From the IMG/VR virus record IMGVR_UViG_3300042382_000181, positions 1 to 34,464 of that record: 34,464 nt of DNA; one strand, written 5' to 3'. Shown here in pieces: positions 7,250 to 14,478 of this stretch. A program made the position numbers and the translations under genes. The notes under the pieces were generated by a model. That model was not told the DNA's origin. It did not search any database and was given only the letters and a program-made list of their open reading frames with translations. This stretch comes from a virus. Position 1 is the first letter of the stretch, and the number at the start of each line of letters is the position of its first letter.

Positions 7250-7644
7250 TGGATTCGCACGGTAGTCCGCGCCTCCGTGCCGAACGTCTTCTCAATCACC
7301 AGCCGCCGGACGTGCGTGTCGTCGAAGAACTCGCCCAGAGAATCCAAAACGGCCTTGGCGATGTTGTCGGCATCGGGGCGGGGCAGGGCCGGGGCGGCAG
7401 GCTTCACGCCGCTTTTGTTCATGTGCGACTTCGGGCGGGCGAATACCGCGTCGATGATGACTTCAACAGGCTCGGCCAGCGGCAGCAGCCCGGCCACTTG
7501 GGCAGCCATCGCAATACACTCGCGGTACTCATGCACCGGGTGCTTGGCGGGAACGTACGCACGGGCGAACCCGCCCACTGTCGAAACTCTGGCACGGGGC
7601 TGGGGCACCGGGTCGCCCGGAACCGAAAACGTGATTGGCTTCAT
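7246..7644 (-). CDS. rusA: RusA-family Holliday junction resolvase
   Basis: A 132-aa protein, the usual length for RusA. It starts MKPITFSVPGDPVPQPRARV, the typical first strand and PxPxxR loop, and has the catalytic segment PRPDADNIAKAVLDSL with D91, D93 and D101, followed by FFDD. RusA dimers cut Holliday junctions in DNA with Mg2+ to resolve recombination or replication branches before packaging. The gene follows a small membrane-protein gene and couples to the glycosyltransferase pair through a GTGA overlap. Confidence 0.9.
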   Translation of the reverse strand: MKPITFSVPGDPVPQPRARVSTVGGFARAYVPAKHPVHEYRECIAMAAQVAGLLPLAEPVEVIIDAVFARPKSHMNKSGVKPAAPALPRPDADNIAKAVLDSLGEFFDDTHVRRLVIEKTFGTEARTTVRIQ

Positions 7645-7665
7645 GCGCCGATCATCGCCAGCCCG

Positions 7666-7812
7666 TCAAGTTTTCGCGGCGTAGTACAGCCCGATGTTGG
7701 CGAAGGCGTACCCGAGATACGCCACGCCAAGCGCGTAACGTCCGTGGTACATGAGATCCCCAGCCACGTAGAGGTAGATGAATCCGCACAACGCGATCAG
7801 CCAGGGTGCCAT
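7666..7812 (-). CDS. Tiny two-helix membrane protein
   Basis: A 48-aa ORF starting ATG at 7812 and ending TGA at 7666. The sequence MAPWLIALCGFIYLYVAGDL then a polar turn (MYHGR) then YALGVAYLGYAFANIGLYYA gives two membrane helices. Small proteins of this two-helix plan are common in phage early regions. It overlaps the end of the 7797-8042 regulator by 16 bases and fills the space up to RusA. The function is unknown; membrane sensing, superinfection effects or lysis support are possible. Confidence 0.65.
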   Translation of the reverse strand: MAPWLIALCGFIYLYVAGDLMYHGRYALGVAYLGYAFANIGLYYAAKT

Positions 7813-8042
7813 TGCGATGCCCTCAGTCGTTCGATGTTCTTGGCCTTGATCGCAGCAGCCCGCTCGGCAATCTCGTCTGGCGTGGGGTCAACGAACCGCC
7901 GGGTGTACTTGTCGCAGCGGTCTTCAATCCCGCACCGCTCACGAAACTCGTGGAGCGTTTTTCGGTTCACCCCGAAGCGCCGGGCAATTTCGTGCACCGG
8001 CACTTCGGAGTTCCACCACTCACGCAATTTCTCTGCGTCCAA
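7797..8042 (-). CDS. HTH DNA-binding regulator
   Basis: An 81-aa protein with a clear helix-turn-helix near residues 6-30 (WWNSEVPVHEIARRFGVNRK) and the DPTPDEIAERAAAI linker shared with the product of 5408-5752. The start is TTG at 8042, preceded by AAGGA six bases upstream, directly after the clamp gene stop. It probably acts as a small transcription regulator. The two paralogous HTH proteins may act at related sites. Confidence 0.7.
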   Translation of the reverse strand: MDAEKLREWWNSEVPVHEIARRFGVNRKTLHEFRERCGIEDRCDKYTRRFVDPTPDEIAERAAAIKAKNIERLRASQWHPG

Positions 8043-8044
8043 GG

Positions 8045-9163
8045 TCAGTCCTTCGCCAGCGGCATCACCACGCCCGTGTGATCGTCACAGCGAAACACTA
8101 CCGCACTCGCAAAGTCGATTGCCTGCACGCTCACAGTCGGCTCGCCATCGGCAGGCAGCCCCGTCAGCCACTCGCGCACATAGATCGGGTCGAGCTTCAC
8201 GGCACACTCGATGCCAAACTCGACTAGCGGACACGTCACCGACGATTCGCCAGCCTCGGCACTTTGCCCGTGAAGCCAGATGCCATTGGCAGCGAAGGCG
8301 AAATCGACACCCTTTGACGCCTCACTGGTGCAGATCGCCGCCGCCCTGGTGGCGCTCAGCAGATCCGAAGCCAGCACCGTAGTGGGCTGCACGTCCACCT
8401 TGGGGATAACGTCCCGCCACTTGGGGAACCTCCCCGAGACCAGCCGGGCCGTCACCGTGGCAGCCCCAACCGTCGCCACCAGTTCGTTGGCGGTGGCTTC
8501 GAGTTGAATCGACGCATCCCCGGCAACCGCTGCCAGCCTTGCCAAAATCGCCATCACCCGCGAAGGCACCAGCGTCTGCGAGTCGTCCACCGCCAGGTCG
8601 TGCTCGCACTCGACGGCTGACAACCTTCTCCCGTCCGTGGCAACAAACGTGACAACCTCGCCCACAACGTCCAAGAGCACGGCACCGAGAGCGAACCGGC
8701 TGGAGTCGTCATCGGTGGCGAAGTTCACACCACGAACCGCACGCGAGAACTGATCGCAGGGCAACCGCGTGATGGGCTTTTCACCCTCAACCGCCCAAGT
8801 GGGGTACTCTAGTACACACTCCGTAGGAAGCGTCCAGGTGCCCGCTCCCGCCGACACGGTGCAACTGGTGTCCCCAGCCGCAAGCGTCACCAAGTCGCCC
8901 GTAGCGGCAGCCAGAATCGCAGCCAGACGGGCATGGGGGAGAAGCAACGCTTCACCCGTCCACTCGGGCAACTCGAACTGGATCTGCACCTCCCCGTCCG
9001 ATGCAGTCAGGTGGCCGTCACCCAGACGCACGTTCATCAAGATCGGCTTCGGGCTGCGGCTCGGCACCGCCGGGGACACCGCGTGCAGCGCCGCCTTCAG
9101 ATCAGCGGCGTTCAACGCTGTGCCAGTGGGCCGGGTCTTTTTTCGAGTTATTGTCGCTGTCAT
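8045..9163 (-). CDS. dnaN: DNA polymerase III beta-type sliding clamp
   Basis: A 372-aa protein, close to the usual length of bacterial DnaN. It shows the three-fold repeated clamp pattern: LNAADLKAALHAVSPAVPSR near the start, FALGAVLLDVVGEVVTFVATDGRRLSA typical of domain 1/2, VSGRFPKWRDVIP typical of domain 2, and a C-terminus ending VVMPLAKD where host DnaN proteins have the MPMR-like end. Clamps ring DNA and tether the polymerase. I chose ATG 9163 because AAAGGA lies 8 bases upstream. No DNA polymerase gene is seen here, so the clamp probably serves the host polymerase or reroutes it to phage DNA. Confidence 0.85.
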   Translation of the reverse strand: MTATITRKKTRPTGTALNAADLKAALHAVSPAVPSRSPKPILMNVRLGDGHLTASDGEVQIQFELPEWTGEALLLPHARLAAILAAATGDLVTLAAGDTSCTVSAGAGTWTLPTECVLEYPTWAVEGEKPITRLPCDQFSRAVRGVNFATDDDSSRFALGAVLLDVVGEVVTFVATDGRRLSAVECEHDLAVDDSQTLVPSRVMAILARLAAVAGDASIQLEATANELVATVGAATVTARLVSGRFPKWRDVIPKVDVQPTTVLASDLLSATRAAAICTSEASKGVDFAFAANGIWLHGQSAEAGESSVTCPLVEFGIECAVKLDPIYVREWLTGLPADGEPTVSVQAIDFASAVVFRCDDHTGVVMPLAKD

Positions 9164-9272
9164 GTCTCGCATCCTTTCGAGTGAGTGAAGAACCAACCAA
9201 CACGCCCAGCACAAAAGTGAGGGCGTTTACGATGAATCCGCAGCAAATTGCGGCGAGAGTTGCGGTGGTCAC
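9102..9272 (-). CDS. Small one-helix membrane protein (GTG start)
   Basis: A 56-aa ORF. The GTG at 9272 forms a GTGA overlap with the upstream stop and has AGGAGG seven bases before it, a very strong ribosome site. The peptide has a membrane helix near residues 6-29 (LAAICCGFIVNALTFVLGVL) and then a charged tail (LTRKDARHDSDNNSKKD). It runs 62 bases into the start of the clamp gene in another frame. That overlap is longer than usual for this genome, but the ribosome site and coupling argue for a true gene. Function unknown. Confidence 0.6.
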   Translation of the reverse strand: MTTATLAAICCGFIVNALTFVLGVLVGSSLTRKDARHDSDNNSKKDPAHWHSVERR

Positions 9273-9451
9273 GATCTGGCCTCCTGTTGCTCGATGTCGT
9301 GGGCCAGCCGCACAAGACGGTCGGCCTGCTGCTCAATCGCCTTCGCGGCCAGCAGCAAAACGATCGCCGTCATGTTCTCTGTCGTGTCCAGCCGGGCGCG
9401 GCGGCGGCACTGCTCGGAAAGTTCCCTGAGCCCAATAGGTGCCAGACTCAT
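9269..9451 (-). CDS. Hypothetical small helical protein
   Basis: A 60-aa protein starting MSLAPIGLRELSEQCRRRAR, highly helical and amphipathic (LLAAKAIEQQADRLVRLAHD), likely coiled coil. It is linked by an ATGA overlap to the upstream initiator gene and a GTGA overlap to the downstream membrane-protein gene. It may bind the replication proteins beside it, such as a helicase loader or inhibitor, but no motif supports this. Confidence 0.6.
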   Translation of the reverse strand: MSLAPIGLRELSEQCRRRARLDTTENMTAIVLLLAAKAIEQQADRLVRLAHDIEQQEARS

Positions 9452-9999
9452 GCCGCCCCCCCTTCCTCGGCCCGGTCAGCCGGTTCCTTACCGGCTGGGC
9501 CGGGCGGATTGGGAGATTGAATCTCTCTATTGGTATTACCCTGAATACCAATAGAGATATTTGAATAGGGGTCACGTAGCGTGTGCGCTCTGTACACGCT
9601 ACGTGTGCGCTCCGTACACGCTACGTGTGCGCTCCGGTCACCGGTCGTGACCGGGGGGGTCACGCTACGTGACCCTAGCGCACACGTAGCGTGACCGGGG
9701 GGGGTCGCCAGTTCGTACTGGCTCCGATTGCTCCCCGTGCCACGCGATACGAGGATTAAAACACCCTCGTCAAGCAGCTGCTGGATGCCCCTGCGGACCC
9801 CGTTGGGAGTCACTCCAAGCACCTTAGCGGCACCTCGAATGCTCATCTTCAGGGTGCATTTCTCGAAGTCTGCCCAATAGAGCACGTAGCAGACCATTAG
9901 CCGGGCTTCGCTGCCCATGCGGCCCAATGAGCCGCCTGAGATCAATGCCCTGTGGCGGCGTCTTAATTCGCCTCTGGCGGTGGGTTTCCTGTCAGGCAT
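9448..9999 (-). CDS. Winged-helix replication initiator-like protein
   Basis: A 183-aa protein. Residues about 15-85 form a winged HTH: ARLMVCYVLYWADFEKCTLK, then MSIRGAAKVLGVTPNGVRRG and a wing LVSRGTGSNRSQYEL, like the N-terminal domain of lambda O-type and other phage initiators. The rest (about 99-183) is low in structure and is encoded by DNA repeats and an AT-rich palindrome that look like the origin. The start ATG at 9999 lies in an 8-base overlap with the primase-helicase stop. It likely binds the iterons inside its own gene and recruits the helicase encoded next to it. Confidence 0.7.
   Translation of the reverse strand: MPDRKPTARGELRRRHRALISGGSLGRMGSEARLMVCYVLYWADFEKCTLKMSIRGAAKVLGVTPNGVRRGIQQLLDEGVLILVSRGTGSNRSQYELATPPGHATCALGSRSVTPPVTTGDRSAHVACTERTRSVYRAHTLRDPYSNISIGIQGNTNREIQSPNPPGPAGKEPADRAEEGGAA
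9524..9704. other. Candidate replication origin: iterons plus AT-rich palindrome
   Basis: Five copies of CACGTAGCGTG in either orientation lie at 9573-9583, 9595-9605, 9617-9627, 9661-9671 and 9683-9693. The middle copies sit on a 22-base tandem period (from 9595 and 9617). An inverted repeat GGGTCACG/CGTGACCC spans 9657-9675, and G-runs lie at 9653-9659 and 9697-9704. Next to them an AT-rich perfect palindrome with 14-base arms (TCTCTATTGGTATT and its complement) covers 9524-9557 in otherwise GC-rich DNA. Iterons beside an easily melted segment inside the initiator gene is the lambda-type origin plan. Confidence 0.65.
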
Positions 10000-11749
10000 T
10001 GGAGCGGCTCCACGGGTCTTTGAACTCCTCGAACTCGCCTGGCATCGAATCAATGAACCGCTGGTACTTCCCGTGGAACCAGAGTTCGATGTCCTTCCGT
10101 TCGCCCTGCCTCAGTTTCTTGCAGTGCCAGCGGACCAGCACCTCCCCGTCACCACCGACCTCGGTAGTTCGCTGCCCAAAAAGGAAGTTGTCCACGTCGA
10201 AATCAATCTGGTTCGACCCCTTGCCGATGTTGCCTATTTCCGTGTTGTGATCCACGCCCTTGGCGATATTCGTGACCAGCACGGTGGCTATATTCCGGCT
10301 GTTGGTGATCTGCCTAAGTTTCTGCAGCACGTCAATGATTTCCCCGGTCTGGTCTGGGAAATGCCGAGTGCTCTTGACCAACTGCAGGTAGTCCACAATC
10401 AGCAGTTTCACGTTGTCTTTCGCCACGGCCCGCTCGATCTTGTCCACGACAATCGGGGCTTCAATCAGTTTCAGACGGTTGCCGATTTCCCCAGCCAAGT
10501 GGGCACCCACCTCTCGGGCGTGAAGATCCTTGTGGATCACCTCCTGCAGAGTCAGGTGGGAAAAGTGTTTGCCGTCGCACCAGTAGGTGACAGCACGGGC
10601 AGCCAAGGCGCTCCGAGTCATCTCGCCAAGGCACCAGGCGGCATTCATCTCCGGGTGCTGGGTCAGGGCCATGATCGCCAGCTGCAGGGCCAGGGCAGAC
10701 TTGCCGACGCCGGGGGCGGCAGCAATCGCCGTCATCTGCCCAAGCGGTAGCCCGCCGTCGAACAGGAGATCGAGCGACGTTAGGCCGGTGGGCAGGGCTG
10801 GGGTCTCGGACTGCTGCACCCAAGCGTCGATCGCGTCCACAAGCGTGGCGGTCGGAGTCTCTTCGGCCGCATCCGTAACCGGAACAGCCTCGTCTGCCGA
10901 GCCGAGCACCGGCAGCCGCTGTCGCTTCCAAGCGTTTGCAATCTGACGCGGGCAGTCGTCAATGTCGTCCTGCCGCAGTCCGACCCGCCGCATCTGCCCC
11001 ATGATCAGCGTCGTTGCCTCGGCCACGCCCCACCCACGCGCCGCCAGGTCGCAGGCCACGGTGAACATCGTCTGCCGACGACCGGCGGCCAGCGTGAAGC
11101 CTTCCTCAATGAACCGTCTGGTGAGGTCGCTCATGCTCTTGGGCTGCACCACCACCGACTGCACCGCTTGCCGCGCCAGCCGGGCCAGCGGGTAGACCCG
11201 CGTCGGGTCGCAGTCCTTCAGGACCGACAGCGGGCGTTGTTCGTGCTTCCAGTTGATGAAGCCCGGCAGCCGCATGATCCTCGGCCAATCGCAAATGGAC
11301 TGATCCGACCCCAGCGCCGAGGCAATCGCCTTCATTCGGACGTGCCACGCCTCGGCGTCAGTCATTGGCTGATCGAGACGCCACCAAGCGTGTATCCCGC
11401 CGCCGCTCTCAAGGATCGCAGTAGGCCAAGGCAGGTCAGCGGCCTTTATGCGGCTCAGTGCGTCTTCGTAGTCCGTGCCGCCGTCAAAGTCAGCGAACAC
11501 GCACCGGGCCAACTTCACGCCCTCGGCCTGGCTGGCACCCTTCTCTTTTCTCGGGTTGGCACCGAAGTAGCCGTGCACACGCTGCTGCTCGTCAGCGTTC
11601 ACCCGCTGCAGCCAATCAACTATGTCCGGTATCTCGGCCAGTGGTGACCAGCGGCGGCCTGCGGATGGCGGTAGCGGGCGAAACTCGATGATGTCCTCGG
11701 GCTCGAAGATCGCCCCTAGAAAATCAATGCACTGCGATAGCGTGTCCAT
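9992..11749 (-). CDS. Fused prim-pol primase and DnaB-like replicative helicase
   Basis: A 585-aa protein. The N-terminal part has a prim-pol (RepB-type/AEP) pattern: FADFDGG (D87, D89), SGGGIHAWW (115-123) and WPRIMRLPG (155-163), the usual metal and nucleotide-binding sites. The C-terminal part is a RecA-fold helicase of the DnaB/RepA kind with Walker A AAPGVGKS (344-351), Walker B near LLIVDYLQLV and a downstream TVLVTNIAKG sensor. One chain thus unwinds DNA and lays primers. I chose ATG 11749 because it follows the HNH gene stop directly. It sits upstream of the winged-helix initiator, completing a replication module. Confidence 0.85.
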   Translation of the reverse strand: MDTLSQCIDFLGAIFEPEDIIEFRPLPPSAGRRWSPLAEIPDIVDWLQRVNADEQQRVHGYFGANPRKEKGASQAEGVKLARCVFADFDGGTDYEDALSRIKAADLPWPTAILESGGGIHAWWRLDQPMTDAEAWHVRMKAIASALGSDQSICDWPRIMRLPGFINWKHEQRPLSVLKDCDPTRVYPLARLARQAVQSVVVQPKSMSDLTRRFIEEGFTLAAGRRQTMFTVACDLAARGWGVAEATTLIMGQMRRVGLRQDDIDDCPRQIANAWKRQRLPVLGSADEAVPVTDAAEETPTATLVDAIDAWVQQSETPALPTGLTSLDLLFDGGLPLGQMTAIAAAPGVGKSALALQLAIMALTQHPEMNAAWCLGEMTRSALAARAVTYWCDGKHFSHLTLQEVIHKDLHAREVGAHLAGEIGNRLKLIEAPIVVDKIERAVAKDNVKLLIVDYLQLVKSTRHFPDQTGEIIDVLQKLRQITNSRNIATVLVTNIAKGVDHNTEIGNIGKGSNQIDFDVDNFLFGQRTTEVGGDGEVLVRWHCKKLRQGERKDIELWFHGKYQRFIDSMPGEFEEFKDPWSRSNA

Positions 11750-11751
11750 AC

Positions 11752-12345
11752 CTACTCCATATGCGGGTGAATGATCTTGTGGCATGGGATGCACACTGCT
11801 GCCAAATCCCAAAGAGGCTCTAGCCCAAACACGTCCGGGTACTTCAGGTGATGAACCTGATCGGCGCTACGCTGCCTGCACGACTCGCACACTCCACCGC
11901 ACCGCTCGAAAACCAGCTCACGCTTTACGGCCCAGACGGCAGTATTCAAATATCTGTCGTATGCTGCCCACCACTCTCTGCTTGAACTACCGGCTGCCGA
12001 GTCATATGCAGAGATCCTCTTCTGCTCCCACTGATTTCTTGCACGCTCGTAATCGGCGCGCATCCTTTCTTCCAATTCCGTGTCCCAGTGTTCAGTCACA
12101 CCAGCCACTTGAATAAAATTGCTGGCCTTCTGGCCGCAATCCAAACACTGGAAAAGCGCTCGGACGCCACCCTTTGGGTATGCCTTGAGCCTCGGCTTTT
12201 TGGCCTTGTGGTCACAGACGCACACGAGGTGCGTTTGCCAAGGTGGGTCTCCAAGAGACGAAAGCACGGACGCCCTATCAGTTCGCGGTGCATTGCAAAC
12301 TGGGGTCATTGAGCAAATACGAACCAATCCAGTTCGTCCTACCAT
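11752..12345 (-). CDS. HNH endonuclease-like protein with zinc-finger N-terminus
   Basis: A 197-aa protein. The N-terminal part has a Cys-rich segment (VCVCDHKAKKPRLKA then FQCLDCGQK) that can bind zinc. A central helical linker follows. The C-terminal HNH core has CGGVCESC, then DQVHHLKYP, then CIPCHKIIH, the two CxxC pairs, double His and final His of the HNH fold. ATG 12345 is preceded by AAGGAGG six bases upstream. HNH proteins nick or cut DNA. Here it may serve recombination, host DNA damage or homing, which the sequence does not settle. Confidence 0.75.
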   Translation of the reverse strand: MVGRTGLVRICSMTPVCNAPRTDRASVLSSLGDPPWQTHLVCVCDHKAKKPRLKAYPKGGVRALFQCLDCGQKASNFIQVAGVTEHWDTELEERMRADYERARNQWEQKRISAYDSAAGSSSREWWAAYDRYLNTAVWAVKRELVFERCGGVCESCRQRSADQVHHLKYPDVFGLEPLWDLAAVCIPCHKIIHPHME

Positions 12346-12396
12346 TTAAGTCCTCCTTGATTCCGCCCAGCCGCGTCGAAGCGGCCGTGGTGCCTA

Positions 12397-12612
12397 TCAC
12401 CGGGCGGTGCGGTAGCAATCACTGTCGGGAGGGATCTGCCGTGATCCTTTCCGCGCGGGGATACGAAGCCTCTTGCCCGCTGTTGGCTGCGGTTCCGTAT
12501 TGCCGGATTGATCGCCCCCGCAGGCGTTGTCTTCATTCACCGTGGCGGCCTCGGCTGCCTGGGCACGCTTCAGCCGCCACGGATTCCACGTCTTCCAGCG
12601 TTCATCGCTCAT
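12397..12612 (-). CDS. Hypothetical small basic protein
   Basis: A 71-aa reading frame whose ATG overlaps the stop of the SSB-like gene (TGATG). It starts MSDERWKTWNPWRLKRAQAA and continues as a polar, low-complexity chain rich in Arg and Gln with no motif. A competing frame at 12339-12536 covers part of the same DNA. I prefer this one because of the stop/start coupling, but confidence is moderate. Function unknown. Confidence 0.45.
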   Translation of the reverse strand: MSDERWKTWNPWRLKRAQAAEAATVNEDNACGGDQSGNTEPQPTAGKRLRIPARKGSRQIPPDSDCYRTAR

Positions 12613-13190
12613 CAGAAGGGGATGTCGTCCTCCGGCATGGCCGTGGGCTTGGGCAGAGCCTTCGCCTTCAACTTCTCTGCCTGCGACTTCGGAAGACGAG
12701 ACTGATCCGGTGGCAGATACTTCTTCACCACGGCAGATGTCTTCCCTGCCTTCGACGTGTAATGGCTGACCTCGACGGTCACGAACTGGTCAACCAGTTC
12801 CTCGGGCGTCAGGCTCAGGTTCTCGCCAGCGGCGATGATCCCCACTGCCTCGGCCAACTGCTTGGCCCGCCATCCCAAGTGCATCGGGATGTCATCGAAG
12901 ATGAACTTGAATCCGCCGCTCTGGCTGGACAGTCGCAACTTCAGGCACATGCCCTGCGGGTTGTCGTCCGTCCGCTTCCACTCGTTTGGCCCTTCCTCAG
13001 CGGCCACGATCGTCAGCAGATGAATGCCCGCCGGAATGATCGGGCGGTCGAGGGTCTCGGTGTTCTGCTCGTTTTTTTCAACTACAAATTGCACTGGATA
13101 GTTCCTTCTGGACTTGTTGATAAAAGGGTCGTTCCGTGAATGCCTTAACTCGTACTCGTTCTGCTCAAACGTCGATCGTGGCTGGGTCAC
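12612..13190 (-). CDS. DUF669-like single-stranded DNA-binding protein
   Basis: A 192-aa protein. The middle (ETLDRPIIPAGIHLLTIVAA and FIFDDIPMHLGWRAKQLAEA) fits the phage DUF669 group, found next to recombination ATPases. The C-terminus ends MPEDDIPF, the acidic-hydrophobic tip typical of SSB proteins that recruit partners, which supports an ssDNA-binding role. The start codon overlaps the stop of the ATPase gene by four bases, so the pair is co-expressed. It probably coats ssDNA during replication or annealing. Confidence 0.75.
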   Translation of the reverse strand: MTQPRSTFEQNEYELRHSRNDPFINKSRRNYPVQFVVEKNEQNTETLDRPIIPAGIHLLTIVAAEEGPNEWKRTDDNPQGMCLKLRLSSQSGGFKFIFDDIPMHLGWRAKQLAEAVGIIAAGENLSLTPEELVDQFVTVEVSHYTSKAGKTSAVVKKYLPPDQSRLPKSQAEKLKAKALPKPTAMPEDDIPF

Positions 13191-14104
13191 GATGTCGCCT
13201 CCGTTCCAGCGGCTTGTGAAATCCGATAGTCAATCTGGTCTGTCAGCATCCCGGCCTGGGCTTCCGTCAGTTCCCCGGCTGTCACGCGGGCGAGAACCTT
13301 CGGCCTCAGCCGTTCCAGTTGCGCGGGAGTGGCCCGGCCGATTGCCGCGCTGGTGTCCGTGAGCAACTTGGCAACGTCGATGGAAGGCTCGGCCTTCAAC
13401 GGCTTGGGCTCTGCGGCCTGCCCGCCTTCGAGCCACGCCGCCAGCCTGCGCCCCGTGTCAACGGAGATCGGCTTGGGGTCTCCCGTGAACACGCCCGTCC
13501 TGTCCTTGCTGACGGTTGCGAAGTGCCCGTCGTGGATCACGTCGAGCACGGTCGTAAACTCAAACTCCAGACCGTCGCGGGCTTCGAGTTTCATCCCGAG
13601 CTTCGCCACCTTCTTCTTGCCGTGGTCATCCACTTGGGCGGTCTCGGTCTTGGACCGTCCGCTGCAGATGATGTGCGCAGGAGACCGCAGCAACTTGTCC
13701 ACGAATGCCCTCCACCTGGGCGTGATCACGGAGAACGCGCTCCATGTGTTGCCACGGAACTGTGCTTTCGCCACGTCATCCAGCAGTTCGAGGCAGCCGC
13801 CCGTTCCGCTCCAGCAGTGGGTCACAGAGTCCACGACTATCACTTCATAGCCCGCATCCTCAGCGGCCTTGATCGCTTCGATGTACCGCTCGGGCGTGAA
13901 CGGTGGCCGCAGGTCGATCACGTCGAAGTCATGCAGGTGGTCGTACAGATCGGATGAACCTTCCTCCGTGTCGATCACCACCGTCTTCCCACCCAGCCCC
14001 TTGGCGATCTGAAGCGCCCCCCACGTCTTGCCGCTGCCGCTCGGGCCTGTGAGCAGAAGACGCAGTTTCGTAGCCGACCGTTTTGCCTTGCGAATCTGAA
14101 CCAT
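13187..14104 (-). CDS. AAA/RecA-like phage ATPase, Sak4-type
   Basis: A 305-aa protein with Walker A GPSGSGKT (20-27), an early acidic TVVIDTEEGSS strand, Walker B EVIVVDSVTH (D92), and FSVITPRWRAFVD and HIICSGRSKTE segments as in phage AAA_24/Sak4 ATPases. Sak4 proteins are RecA-core single-strand annealing recombinases that work with a phage SSB, and an SSB-like gene follows here. The last third is a helical tail. I chose ATG 14104, which has AAAGGG upstream; a longer frame would run through a terminator-like hairpin. Confidence 0.8.
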   Translation of the reverse strand: MVQIRKAKRSATKLRLLLTGPSGSGKTWGALQIAKGLGGKTVVIDTEEGSSDLYDHLHDFDVIDLRPPFTPERYIEAIKAAEDAGYEVIVVDSVTHCWSGTGGCLELLDDVAKAQFRGNTWSAFSVITPRWRAFVDKLLRSPAHIICSGRSKTETAQVDDHGKKKVAKLGMKLEARDGLEFEFTTVLDVIHDGHFATVSKDRTGVFTGDPKPISVDTGRRLAAWLEGGQAAEPKPLKAEPSIDVAKLLTDTSAAIGRATPAQLERLRPKVLARVTAGELTEAQAGMLTDQIDYRISQAAGTEATS

Positions 14105-14135
14105 TTCGAATCCCTTTCGTTCTGTCGTTCCGTTT

Positions 14136-14169
14136 AAAAAAAGCCGCTTCCCCATCCTGAGTAGGCGGC
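14136..14169 (-). terminator. Rho-independent terminator between the 81-aa gene and the Sak4-type gene
   Basis: On the minus strand, stem arms GCCGC and GCGGC (plus-strand 14143-14147 and 14165-14169) enclose a 17-base loop and are followed by seven T. A second small hairpin, GCCGGT/ACCGGC, lies just before it. It follows the 81-aa gene and precedes the Sak4-type gene with no clear new promoter between, so early transcription must read through, perhaps by antitermination. Confidence 0.6.
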
Positions 14170-14215
14170 ACAAGTGCCTCCCTGCGTTCGCCGGTTCCAC
14201 CGGCTCTCCTGTGCC

Positions 14216-14461
14216 CTAGAAGGGCATGATTTCATCTGGCGTGACTGCGAAGTGCTGCCGCTCGCGGCCAGGAACGTGCCGCGCGACGTGATAGAGGTCG
14301 TCGTCCAGCACCTCGACCACCACCACCTTGGCGTGCGTGTTCTCTGTGTTGGGCAGGCGAATCCAAATCGAGTCACCGACCGCGTGCGTCTGCTTCGGCT
14401 TGCCGTAGGTGTCCTGCCAACCGGCAACTGCAGCGGCGTATTCGCGTGTATGCGGGTCCAT
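14216..14461 (-). CDS. Hypothetical first protein of the early operon
   Basis: An 81-aa protein starting MDPHTREYAAAVAGWQDTYG, with a beta-rich middle (GDSIWIRLPN, AKVVVVEVLDDDLYHVA) that could be a small SH3-like or KOW-like barrel. ATG 14461 has AAAGGA eight bases upstream. The gene lies directly downstream of a promoter with two operator palindromes and upstream of an intrinsic terminator, a position typical of an early regulator such as an antiterminator. That role is inferred from position only. Confidence 0.6.
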   Translation of the reverse strand: MDPHTREYAAAVAGWQDTYGKPKQTHAVGDSIWIRLPNTENTHAKVVVVEVLDDDLYHVARHVPGRERQHFAVTPDEIMPF

Positions 14462-14478
14462 GTTTCAGAGTCCTTTCT

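Noticed and set aside
9573-9704. CRISPR array
   Set aside because: The repeats are 11-base, occur in both orientations and sit 11-34 bases apart inside a coding gene. This suits iterons, not CRISPR.
12339-12536. 65-aa minus ORF between the SSB-like and HNH genes
   Set aside because: It overlaps the 71-aa frame, lacks coupling or a ribosome site and ends inside the start of the HNH gene. It cannot be excluded entirely.
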